A stretch of 33,499 bases of DNA. Source: Deltaproteobacteria bacterium. GTDB taxonomy: Bacteria; Myxococcota_A; UBA9160. The stretch covers positions 1 through 33,499 of the forward strand of contig JADLGR010000358.1 of NCBI GenBank assembly GCA_020849175.1. Reading direction: 5' to 3'. The notes beneath the pieces are model-generated. The model did no database searches. It had not been told where the DNA came from and worked only from the letters and a program-made list of their open reading frames with translations. Below, one piece after another: positions 8,447 to 16,019 of the stretch (positions are counted from its first letter, which is position 1; each line of letters opens with the position of its first letter). A program made the translations under genes and the position numbers.

Positions 8447-9825
8447 GCTGCGAGCCTTCCGACGCGCGACTTGACCGCGCGTAGCTTTCCGTTCGGCTCG
8501 CGTGCGATCGCCGCGACACGAACGATCTCGATCGCGAGGCCGGCTCCCACGCGTCGCTCGATCTCCGCACGCAGCCCCAGCTCGGCGGCGGCGTCGAAGC
8601 CAGGCCGCGGCACCACGAGGACGCGCAGGGCGCGATCGGTCTCCTGGACGAACTGCGCCTCCGCGACGAGCGGCTGGTCCTTGAAGACGTGGTCCATGCG
8701 TCCAATCCGGCGTCCGTCGGACGTCACGACGTAGTCTTCGATTCGACCGTCGATCCACAGGAAGCTCTCGCCCGCGCGGCCGCAGGGGCACGCGCCGCGC
8801 GCACGCGTTCCGACATCGCCGATGCGGTAGCGAAGAAAAGGAACCGCGTCGGGTCCGAGAGAGGTCGCCAGCAGCTCGCCGCGTTCCCAGTCGGCGCTCG
8901 ATTCCGTCACCTCCACCTCGACGAGGCAGAACTCGTGGTCGACGTGCAGGCGGCCCGCGGGGCAGCCCGACATCGCGATGCAGGCTTCGGTCGCGGAGTA
9001 GTAGTCGAAGACGGGCGCGCCGAACGCGCGTGCGATGTCGGCGCGCTGAAGGTCGAGGAGCGTCTCGGAGGACGTGAAGACGCCGCGAAGACGCCCGGCC
9101 GGCAGGGGGCGGCCGGCATCGAGGAGCGCACGGGCGACGAGATGGACGGCCGACGGGTAGCCCTGAACGTAGCGAGCGGGGAGCGTGTGGACGGCCTCGA
9201 CGTACGCAGGCAGGTACTCGGGTGCGAGGTGGTAGGTCGAGAACAGCACCTGCCGCGACATGACATTGTGGCGCCAGAAAGGGGGCCGCCGCTGTGCGAG
9301 CGGGACGATCGGCTGGCCGCCGAAGGTGAAGTGCGGGTCGCCGAGCGAGACGCCCGCCCGCCGTCGCTGGCGCCAGGCGACGGCGTACCACTCGGCGAGG
9401 CGCTCGCGCGTGTGCAGCACGGGGAGCGAGGTGCCGGTGGTGCCGCTCGTCGCGAGCCGCACCAGGCGCCGCCGCGGGAGGTCGCGTGCCACGAGGTCGT
9501 CGAAGCGGTCGCGGTAGACGGACTTCTCGAGCACCGGGATCGTCGCGAGTGTCCGCGCGATGGCCGTGTCGGGATCGCCGTCCGCACAGGCGGGCGGCAG
9601 GTCGCGGTAGAACGGCGAGGCCGTGCGGGCGCGCTCGACGACGCGGGCCAGCGCCGCGGCCGCTTGCGCGCGAAGCCGCGCGCGTGGCCAGTCGGCGCTC
9701 TGCTCCCAGCGTGCGAGCGTCTCACGGAAGTGTGGTGTGAAGCGCTCACGCTCGCGGCGCAGCCCCGAGATCGAGCACGCGAGGTTCTGGGCGAAGATCG
9801 GCAGCGCGGCGTACAGCCGGCTCAT
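8443..9825 (-). CDS. CapK/PaaK-like adenylate-forming protein
   Basis: A 460-residue member of the phenylacetate-CoA-ligase-like branch of the ANL superfamily, as in CapK capsule proteins. LATSGTTGTSLPV is the ATP/AMP-binding loop, YSATEAC the adenine-side motif and LRYRIGDVG the ribose-binding Asp motif; CPCGRAGESFLWIDGR follows, as in PaaK proteins. The C-terminal PNGKLRAVKSRV carries the Lys expected for the adenylation half-reaction. It should activate a carboxylate as an adenylate or CoA thioester; the acid is unknown. Start at 9825 is chosen from the ATGA overlap with the glycosyltransferase stop. In an EPS cluster the product may feed acylation of the polymer, but that is inference. 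Confidence 0.88.
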   Translation of the reverse strand: MSRLYAALPIFAQNLACSISGLRRERERFTPHFRETLARWEQSADWPRARLRAQAAAALARVVERARTASPFYRDLPPACADGDPDTAIARTLATIPVLEKSVYRDRFDDLVARDLPRRRLVRLATSGTTGTSLPVLHTRERLAEWYAVAWRQRRRAGVSLGDPHFTFGGQPIVPLAQRRPPFWRHNVMSRQVLFSTYHLAPEYLPAYVEAVHTLPARYVQGYPSAVHLVARALLDAGRPLPAGRLRGVFTSSETLLDLQRADIARAFGAPVFDYYSATEACIAMSGCPAGRLHVDHEFCLVEVEVTESSADWERGELLATSLGPDAVPFLRYRIGDVGTRARGACPCGRAGESFLWIDGRIEDYVVTSDGRRIGRMDHVFKDQPLVAEAQFVQETDRALRVLVVPRPGFDAAAELGLRAEIERRVGAGLAIEIVRVAAIAREPNGKLRAVKSRVGRLAA

Positions 9826-11051
9826 CGCGCGCGGCGCGCCACCTCCTCGAGAAACTTCGCCATCGCGCGCGCGAGGTCGTCGCGCTGGAAGTTCGCGGCC
9901 ACCCACTCCCGCCCGGCTAGAGCACGCGTCTTCGCTTCGTCGGGGTGCGCGCGGATGTACCGGACGGCGCGAGCGATCTGGTCCGGGACCTCGGGATCGA
10001 TCACGAAGCCCGCCTTCGCCTCTTCGATGAGGCGCCGCACCTCGCCGCGGCCCGCGACGAGGACCGGACGCGCCTCGGCGAGCGTCTCGAAGATCTTCGA
10101 GGGAACCACCGTCTCCAGCACGGGAATGTCGCGCAGCAGCACGAGTGAGACGTCGATCGACGCGAGCCAGCGCGGGATCTCGCTGCGCGGTCGAAGGCCG
10201 AGCAGGCGCACGTTTCGAAGGTCGCGCTCGGCGATCTCCTCTTCGAGGCGCACTCGGTCCGCGCCGTCGCCGATCAGAACGAACACCACGTCGTCGAGGT
10301 CGCGGAGCTGCTGGGCCGCGTCGAGCACGGTGACGAGCCCGTGCGCGATCCCGAGGGTCCCCACATAAGCGACGATGAACTTTCCGTCGAGGCCGTTCTC
10401 GCGCAGCAGCTCGACGTCACGCTCGCGAGTCTGGAAGAGCGACGGATCGATTCCGTTGTAGATGAGCGCCATGCGGTCGTTCGGAATGCCGAAAGTCGCG
10501 ATGTGGTCGATGAATGCGCGGCTGTTGACCACGATTCCCGACGTACTCTTGTAGAGCGCCTTCTCGATCAGCTCGAGGAAGCGGACGAGGATGCCGCGCC
10601 GGAGCTGTAGGAGCTGCACGATCGAGTCGGGCCAGAGATCGCGAACCTCGAGTACGAACGGCCGGCGCTTCAAGCGCGAGACGAGCACACCGGCCACGCC
10701 CGAGAAGAACTGCGGCGTCGTGGCGACCACGACGTCGGGGTCCTTGGCGAGGAACGAGGCGTAGACCACGGTGAATGCGAAGAGAATGTAGTTGAGCGAG
10801 CGCGTGATGACGTTCTCGTTCGATCCGAGATACATCCAGGTGCGGATCACGCGGATTCCGTCCCGGTTCTCCTCCTGGATCCACTTGTTCTCGTAGCCCG
10901 GAAAGATCTCGCCCTTCGGGTGGTTCGGGACGCCCGTGATGACGGTGACCTGGTGGCCGTCGGCGACCCAGCGGCGCGCGTGCTCGTAGGTGCGGTTCGC
11001 CGGCGCGTTCACCTCGGGCGGGAAGTAGTGGCTGATGAAGACGATGTGCAC
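9822..11051 (-). CDS. Glycosyltransferase, GT4 family (WbuB/WcaI-like)
   Basis: A 409-residue GT-B transferase. HYFPPEVNAPANR close to the N-terminus and HPKGEIFPGY near residue 45 are typical of the WbuB/WcaI group; VLEVRDLWPDSI, VNSRAF and NGID follow in the expected order, and the donor site ends with VPSKIFETLAEARPVL, the family form of the E-x7-E motif. An internal hydrophobic stretch (about residues 85-130) suggests peripheral membrane contact. I chose the GTG at 11051 because earlier in-frame residues are low-complexity Arg/Ser and overlap epsI; no strong ribosome binding site is seen. Ten bases separate it from epsI. Donor and acceptor are unknown. Confidence 0.88.
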   Translation of the reverse strand: MHIVFISHYFPPEVNAPANRTYEHARRWVADGHQVTVITGVPNHPKGEIFPGYENKWIQEENRDGIRVIRTWMYLGSNENVITRSLNYILFAFTVVYASFLAKDPDVVVATTPQFFSGVAGVLVSRLKRRPFVLEVRDLWPDSIVQLLQLRRGILVRFLELIEKALYKSTSGIVVNSRAFIDHIATFGIPNDRMALIYNGIDPSLFQTRERDVELLRENGLDGKFIVAYVGTLGIAHGLVTVLDAAQQLRDLDDVVFVLIGDGADRVRLEEEIAERDLRNVRLLGLRPRSEIPRWLASIDVSLVLLRDIPVLETVVPSKIFETLAEARPVLVAGRGEVRRLIEEAKAGFVIDPEVPDQIARAVRYIRAHPDEAKTRALAGREWVAANFQRDDLARAMAKFLEEVARRAR

Positions 11052-11061
11052 GCGGTCGCCG

Positions 11062-11718
11062 TCAGTTGGGGACGTAGGCCGGCAGCAGCGGGACGAGCTG
11101 GCTCGCGAGGCTCTGGAACGCCGCCTCGGCCTTCTTCTCGTCACCCCGCACGACCGGGAGGGTGAACCGTACCAGCGCTCCGTCCGTCCGGCTCTTCGTG
11201 GCGCGGTCCCAGAAGAGCGAGACGAGCTTCTTGTAGTCGTCGGCGATCACGTGGCCGCGCTCCTGATACCAGTAGTAGACGAGCTGACGCGCATCCCCCT
11301 TGGCAATGATGACGCGCCGAACTTCCTGCGGGCCCCCCGGCAGACCCGGGAGATCGAGCACGACGTCGCCGGAGGCGATGATGTTCCAGCCCGACCCGGG
11401 CAGGCAGTGGGCCGGCGGGTGGATGCGCGTCTCGCCGCCGTCCTCGGTGCCGACCTGCGAGACGTGGTAGCCGACGTAGACGCCGACCGGCACCGGTTCG
11501 TCGGGGCTGCGGTACTCGCAAATGAGGTAGTCGGTGACGCCGAGGTTGTCGATCACCTTCTGCTCCATCTGCTCGTGCCGCGGACAGGTCCAGGTCCCGA
11601 CCTTCAGCGGGAAGATGTCGAACGACGTGCGGGCCGGATGGATCTCGGTGGTCGCGAGGAAGTGATAGACGTAGAAGTTGACCGCGAGGAACAGGAGCGC
11701 GACGAGCGTCTTGATCAT
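11062..11718 (-). CDS. epsI: EpsI family protein, exosortase-associated
   Basis: A 218-residue protein with one N-terminal membrane helix (residues 3-22) and an extracytoplasmic domain. The HCLPGSGWNI motif near residue 115, preceded by THIPP-like residues, and the W-T-C-P-R-H segment near residue 43 fit the EpsI family. EpsI domains occur either fused to the C-terminus of exosortase A or as a neighbour gene; here it is separate, and its ATG overlaps the exosortase stop by four bases. The exact biochemical role of EpsI is not settled; it is associated with exosortase function and exopolysaccharide export. Confidence 0.88.
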   Translation of the reverse strand: MIKTLVALLFLAVNFYVYHFLATTEIHPARTSFDIFPLKVGTWTCPRHEQMEQKVIDNLGVTDYLICEYRSPDEPVPVGVYVGYHVSQVGTEDGGETRIHPPAHCLPGSGWNIIASGDVVLDLPGLPGGPQEVRRVIIAKGDARQLVYYWYQERGHVIADDYKKLVSLFWDRATKSRTDGALVRFTLPVVRGDEKKAEAAFQSLASQLVPLLPAYVPN

Positions 11719-12653
11719 CGGGCGACTCCCTTCGCATCGCCGGCCGACCGGCTCCCGAACAGGCGCGGCCAGACGAGCGAGAGTAGCCAGGCTTCGCCCA
11801 GCAGCAGCAGGAACGCGATGCCGAACGTGAACAGCCCCTGCGTCTCGTGGACGACGCCGCCCGCCGCCTCCGGCCCGAAGTAGTAGGCGAGAACTCCCGT
11901 GAGGGCGACGCGGAAGGAGTTGACGACGATCGCGATCGGGATCGTCGACGCCACGATCAGCAGGCGCTCGACGAGGTTCCGGCGGAAGAAGTACGCGAAG
12001 ACCACGCCGAGCGTGATGAGCGCCATCAGCGATCGCAGGCCGCTGCACGCCTCGGCCACGAAGAGCGGCCCGTTGGCGAGGTGGATGATGTTGCCTTCGA
12101 GCAGCGCGGGCACGCCGATCAGGTGCAACGCCTCGACCGCCATCCCCGCGGCGATGAGCTGGAGCGGGAAGGCGATCGTATTCACGATCGACTGGGGCAG
12201 CGGGACCATCAGGAACAGAAAGAGCAGCGGGAAGGCGAGGGCGCGGTACATCCTCCGCCCGAGGAGCATCAGCGCGATCCCGTTGACCATCAGCACGAAC
12301 GAGACGCGCATGTTCATGTACTCGACGCCGAGGCGCCCGATGAACAGCGTCACGCTCGAGAGGACGAGCAGCGGGAGCCCCCACCAGCTCGGATCGACGG
12401 GCAGGGCCGCCAGCTTCTCGCGCCGCTCCCAGATGAAGTAGAGCGAGAGCGGAACGATCAGGAAGCCGTGCGAGTAGTCCTCGTTCTCGATCCAGTTGCC
12501 GACGAGGCCGCGCAGGATCGGGGTGTAGACCGCGATCGCGAGGGCGAGGGCGACGACCGAGACGACGATCTGTGTCCGGCGCGTGACGGCGCTCCTGCCC
12601 GCGCGGGCAGGGGCGCGCGTCTCGGCGACTCCTCCGGACAGACCCTCGGTCAT
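11715..12653 (-). CDS. Exosortase (transpeptidase-like membrane protease)
   Basis: A 312-residue polytopic inner-membrane protein with about eight hydrophobic helices. The catalytic triad of the exosortase/archaeosortase family is visible: Cys203 in VAEACSGLRSL, Arg248 in NSFRVALTG and His269 in VVHETQG. It should recognise the C-terminal PEP-CTERM-type signal of surface proteins, cut it and attach the protein to an acceptor. The VPLPQSIVN and FPLQLIA segments are family-typical. It lacks the C-terminal EpsI extension of exosortase A. A GAGGA ribosome binding site lies six bases before the ATG at 12653. No protein with a recognisable PEP-CTERM sorting tail is encoded in the window, so substrates must be elsewhere. 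Confidence 0.93.
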   Translation of the reverse strand: MTEGLSGGVAETRAPARAGRSAVTRRTQIVVSVVALALAIAVYTPILRGLVGNWIENEDYSHGFLIVPLSLYFIWERREKLAALPVDPSWWGLPLLVLSSVTLFIGRLGVEYMNMRVSFVLMVNGIALMLLGRRMYRALAFPLLFLFLMVPLPQSIVNTIAFPLQLIAAGMAVEALHLIGVPALLEGNIIHLANGPLFVAEACSGLRSLMALITLGVVFAYFFRRNLVERLLIVASTIPIAIVVNSFRVALTGVLAYYFGPEAAGGVVHETQGLFTFGIAFLLLLGEAWLLSLVWPRLFGSRSAGDAKGVAR

Positions 12654-12681
12654 GGATCCTCGCGCGACGCCGGGGCGTCGC

Positions 12682-12858
12682 TCAGAACAGAGCGTAGATG
12701 AACGGCGCCATCGCCGAGCCTTCGGTGAGGACGATCAGCACGGTGAGCAGCAGCATGGTCACGATGATCGGTCCGAGCCACCACTTCTTGCGCACCCGCA
12801 TGAAGGTCCACAGCTCGCCGAAGATCGAGAGAACTCCGCCCTTCGAGGCCTTCGCCAT
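12682..12858 (-). CDS. DUF5989 small membrane protein
   Basis: A 58-residue protein: a short polar N-terminus, ELWTFMRVRKKWWLGPI at about residues 15-31, then one membrane helix (about 30-44) and a short tail ending FIYALF. The RKKWWLGPII pattern is that of DUF5989 proteins, which are repeatedly found next to NodU/CmcH carbamoyltransferases and SxtJ proteins. A clear GGAGG ribosome binding site precedes the ATG at 12858. It lies 23 bases after the carbamoyltransferase and 28 bases before the exosortase. Function unknown; a membrane partner of the carbamoyltransferase is the natural inference. Confidence 0.85.
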   Translation of the reverse strand: MAKASKGGVLSIFGELWTFMRVRKKWWLGPIIVTMLLLTVLIVLTEGSAMAPFIYALF

Positions 12859-12881
12859 GCCGCTCTCCTCCAGTACCGAGG

Positions 12882-14621
12882 TCAATCGAGCGCGTACTTC
12901 TCGCGCCAGTCGAAGTCTTCCTTCAGCTCCGGCTGATCCTTCTTCTCGAGAACGAAGCTGCCGAGGACCAGCAGGTCCATGTTCGTCCGCATGAAGCACA
13001 GGTAGGCGTCCTCGGGACTGCACACGATCGGCTCGCCGCGGACGTTGAACGAGGTGTTGATGACCACCGGGCAGCCCGTTCGGCGGTCGAACTCGGCGAG
13101 CAGGTCGTAGAACTCCGCCTGCTGGTCGCGCCGCACGGTCTGCACGCGCGCGGAGCCGTCGACGTGCGTGACGGCCGGGATCTTGCGGTCGGGGCGCACC
13201 TGGCAGACCAGCAGCATGTACGGGCTCTCGCGGTCGAGATCGAACCACTCGCCGCACTTCTCCTCGAGGACGGCCGGGGCGAAGGGGCGGAAGCTCTCTC
13301 GGAACTTGATCTTGAGGTTGACCCGCTTCCAGTTCTCCTCGTTGCGTGCGTCGGCCAGGATGCTGCGTGCGCCGAGCGAGCGCGGGCCCCATTCCATGCG
13401 GCCCTGGAACCAGCCGACGACGGCCTGCTTCTCGTCGAGATGCCGCGCCGTCTCTCGGATCATGTCCTCCCGCGAGTGGCGCGTGTAGGGGAGACGACGC
13501 GCATCGAGGAAGCGCTGGATCTCATCGTCGCAGAACGCGGGGCCCCAGAAGGCGTGGTCCATGCGGACGCTGCGCGGATTGCCGAGGACGGCGTTGTGCG
13601 CGAAGAGCGCGGCGCCGAGGGCTCCGCCCGCGTCGCCGGCCGCCGGCTGCACCCAGAGGTTCTCGAACGGCCCCTCGCGAACGACCCGGCCGTTCGCGAC
13701 GCAGTTGAGGGCCACGCCGCCGGCCATGCACAGGTTCTTCATGCCGGTCTTGCGGTGCAGGTCGCGCGCCATGCGCAGGACGATCTCCTCGGTGATCTTC
13801 TGCACGCTCGCCGCCATGTCCCAGTGGAACTCCTCCATCTTCGACTCGGGCTGGCGCACCGGGTGGCCGAAGAGCTTTGCGAAGCGAGCATTCGTCATCG
13901 TGAGCCCGTAGTCGTAGGCGAAGTACTTCATGTTCAGCTTGAACGAGCCGTCTTCGCGCAAGTCGACGAGCTCTTCGACGATCTTGTCGTAGTACCGCGG
14001 CTTTCCGTAGGGCGCTGCGCCCATCACCTTGTACTCGGCGCTGTTGACCTTGAAGCCGAGATAGTACGTGAAAGCGCTGTACAGCAGGCCGAGCGAGTGG
14101 GGAAAGCGGATCTCCTCGGTCAGCTCGAACGAGTTGCCGCGGCCGACCCCGTGCGTCGCGGTCGCCCACTCACCGACGCCGTCGAGTGTGAGGATCGCCG
14201 CCTCGTCGAACGGAGACGGGAGGAACGCCGACGCTGCGTGCGACTGATGGTGCTCGGCGAAGAGCACCTCGCCCTCGAAGCCGAGGTGCTTCTGAAGCTG
14301 CTTCGGCACCCACAGCTTCTCGCGCATCCAGACGGGTATGGCCTTGGTGAACGACGGAAGCGAGCGCGGGAAGGTCGCGAGATACGTCATGAGGAGGCGT
14401 TCGAACTTGACGAACGGCTTGTCGTAGAACACGACATAGTCGACGTCACCGATTCCGATCGCGGCCTCGCGCAGGCAGTAGTCGACCGCCTGCTTCGGGA
14501 CGTCCGGATCGTGACGCTTGCGCGTGAAGCGTTCCTCGTGTGCTGCAGCGACGAGCTGGCCATCGCGCAGCAGGGCCGCGGCCGAGTCGTGGTAGAAGCA
14601 CGAGATGCCCAGGATGTTCAT
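12882..14621 (-). CDS. Carbamoyltransferase, NodU/CmcH family
   Basis: A 579-residue O-carbamoyltransferase. The N-terminal domain starts with ILGISCFYHDSAAAL (H11) and HEERFTRKRHD near residue 28, and contains EHHQSHAASAF and a Kae1-like ASKHA nucleotide-binding region (LTLDGVGEW, CMAGGVALNC). The C-terminal domain GRMEWGPRSLGARSI near residue 400 to VINTSFNVRGEPIV is also complete. Family members use carbamoyl phosphate and ATP, via carbamoyl-adenylate, to carbamoylate hydroxyl groups on sugars or antibiotics. Here the polymer or its precursor is the likely acceptor. The ATG at 14621 follows a GAGGAG ribosome binding site; the flanking SxtJ-like and DUF5989 genes complete a recurrent trio. 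Confidence 0.93.
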   Translation of the reverse strand: MNILGISCFYHDSAAALLRDGQLVAAAHEERFTRKRHDPDVPKQAVDYCLREAAIGIGDVDYVVFYDKPFVKFERLLMTYLATFPRSLPSFTKAIPVWMREKLWVPKQLQKHLGFEGEVLFAEHHQSHAASAFLPSPFDEAAILTLDGVGEWATATHGVGRGNSFELTEEIRFPHSLGLLYSAFTYYLGFKVNSAEYKVMGAAPYGKPRYYDKIVEELVDLREDGSFKLNMKYFAYDYGLTMTNARFAKLFGHPVRQPESKMEEFHWDMAASVQKITEEIVLRMARDLHRKTGMKNLCMAGGVALNCVANGRVVREGPFENLWVQPAAGDAGGALGAALFAHNAVLGNPRSVRMDHAFWGPAFCDDEIQRFLDARRLPYTRHSREDMIRETARHLDEKQAVVGWFQGRMEWGPRSLGARSILADARNEENWKRVNLKIKFRESFRPFAPAVLEEKCGEWFDLDRESPYMLLVCQVRPDRKIPAVTHVDGSARVQTVRRDQQAEFYDLLAEFDRRTGCPVVINTSFNVRGEPIVCSPEDAYLCFMRTNMDLLVLGSFVLEKKDQPELKEDFDWREKYALD

Positions 14622-14649
14622 GTCTCGCTCCTCGGGGCGCGCTGCACGT

Positions 14650-14904
14650 TCAGAACTGGTGCTGGGCGCGTTCGAGGTCGGGCTTCGCGCTGTCGGCCTC
14701 GTTCCACGCGGAGCCGGACTGCCCGATCCGGCGCTTGTCGAGAAGGTCACGCCGTAGAAGGCGCGCTCCGAGGCCAAAGGGTCCGATCATCACGACGTAG
14801 AAGAGCGAGAGGACGACGAGCGTCTGGACGAAGGCGAAGCGCCCGACGATGGCCATCCAGCCGTCGTAGTAGCGCCGGTAGAACGGGACGGCTTCCGGGG
14901 CCAT
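14650..14904 (-). CDS. Half-size SxtJ-like membrane protein
   Basis: An 84-residue protein with one strong membrane helix (about residues 23-46) followed by a basic segment (GARLLRRDLLDKR) and a polar tail ending ERAQHQF. The pattern FYVVMIGPFGLGARLLRRD-LLD and the C-terminal QF match the second half of SxtJ family proteins as I remember them; those are roughly 130 residues with extra N-terminal membrane helices, which are missing here. The gene sits directly before the carbamoyltransferase, as sxtJ often does. The start at 14904 shares one base with the wecB stop, and an AAGGAG motif lies upstream. Function is unknown; a membrane anchor for the carbamoyltransferase is inference. Confidence 0.72.
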   Translation of the reverse strand: MAPEAVPFYRRYYDGWMAIVGRFAFVQTLVVLSLFYVVMIGPFGLGARLLRRDLLDKRRIGQSGSAWNEADSAKPDLERAQHQF

Positions 14905-16019
14905 CAGGAGACTCCTTCGAGGTCGCGCTCCAGAACGTCGACGATCCGCCGCGCTGTGGTGCCGTCCCAGAGATCAGGAATCCGCCCTTGTCTGTCGCTT
15001 CCAGCGAGGATCGCGAGGGCCGCCTCGCGGATGCGCGCAGGATCCTGGCCGACGATCTGGTTGGTTCCCTGCGTCACGGTGACGGGCCGTTCGGTGTTGA
15101 CGCGGAGGGTGAGGCAGGGAACGCCGAGAACGGTCGTCTCCTCCTGCACGCCTCCCGAGTCGGTCAGCACCAGCTTCGCATCGGCGAGCAGGTGCAGGAA
15201 CTCGAGATAACCGAGCGGCTCGGTCACGAGCAGTCGCGGAGCTCTCCCGCCGAGCAGCCGCGCGATCGACGCCTGCGTTCGCGGATGCACGGGGAAGACG
15301 ACGGGGAGGAGCCCGTGAAGCTCCTCGAGAACGCCGAAGAGAGCCGCCAGCCGCTCGGGATCGTCGACGTTGCTCGGCCGGTGCAGCGTGAGCACGGCGT
15401 AGCCGCCGGCCTCGAGGCGCAGGCGGCCGAGGACGTCGAGGGTGCGGGCCTGCGCGAGGTTCGCTCGCAGCGTATCGATCATGATGTTGCCGACGAAGTG
15501 CACGTGATCCGCAGGCGCGCCCTCCCGCGCGAGGTTCTCCCCCCCGGAAGGCTCGCTGGTGAACAGCCACCGCGCCAGCACGTCGGTCACGAGGCGGTTC
15601 ACCTCCTCGGGCATCGTGCGGTCGAAGGAGCGTAGGCCCGCCTCGACATGGGCGACCGGGATGCAGAGCTTCGCCGCGGCCAGGCTCGCGGCGAGCGTCG
15701 AGTTGACGTCCCCGACGACCACGACCGCGTCGGGCCGGTGCTGGAGCATCACCCCCTCGATCTTGCGCAGGACCTCGGCCGTCTGCTCCGCCTGGCTCCC
15801 CGACCCAACCCCGAGATTCACGTCCGGCTCCGGGATTCCGAGGTCGCGGAAGAAGTTCGACGACATCGCGGCGTCGTAGTGCTGTCCCGTGTGGACGAGG
15901 AGCGTCTCGAAGCGGGGCCGGCCTGCCAGCTCGCGCAGCAGGGGGGCGATCTTCATGAAGTTCGGTCGGGCGCCCGCGACGGCGAGCAGCCGGATCCGGC
16001 GTCTTCCTGCCGCAGCCAT
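14904..16019 (-). CDS. wecB: UDP-N-acetylglucosamine 2-epimerase (non-hydrolysing)
   Basis: A 371-residue cytoplasmic enzyme interconverting UDP-GlcNAc and UDP-ManNAc. GARPNFMKIAPLL at the N-terminus, HTGQHYD, GDVNSTLAASLAA, HVEAGLRSFDRTMPEEVNR near residue 125 and LTDSGGVQEE near residue 285 are the family motifs in order. The ATG at 16019 is preferred to one at 16046 because a strong GGGGGGAAGAGGG ribosome binding site lies just upstream of it. First gene of the ten-gene minus-strand unit, reading away from the divergent intergenic region. No UDP-ManNAc dehydrogenase clearly distinct from the 27539 dehydrogenase is present, so ManNAc may be used as such or oxidised by that enzyme. Confidence 0.92.
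   Translation of the reverse strand: MAAAGRRRIRLLAVAGARPNFMKIAPLLRELAGRPRFETLLVHTGQHYDAAMSSNFFRDLGIPEPDVNLGVGSGSQAEQTAEVLRKIEGVMLQHRPDAVVVVGDVNSTLAASLAAAKLCIPVAHVEAGLRSFDRTMPEEVNRLVTDVLARWLFTSEPSGGENLAREGAPADHVHFVGNIMIDTLRANLAQARTLDVLGRLRLEAGGYAVLTLHRPSNVDDPERLAALFGVLEELHGLLPVVFPVHPRTQASIARLLGGRAPRLLVTEPLGYLEFLHLLADAKLVLTDSGGVQEETTVLGVPCLTLRVNTERPVTVTQGTNQIVGQDPARIREAALAILAGSDRQGRIPDLWDGTTARRIVDVLERDLEGVS

Noticed and set aside
8447-9391. Longer N-terminus for the DUF362 protein, giving about 800 residues
   Set aside because: The extra part is an Arg/Pro-rich shadow of the CapK-like gene; the ATG at 8446 overlaps the CapK stop by four bases and the fold starts there.
13164-15635. Plus-strand open frame of over 800 codons opposite the carbamoyltransferase and wecB
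   Set aside because: Same reason: the minus-strand genes have full family motifs and the plus-strand translation has none.
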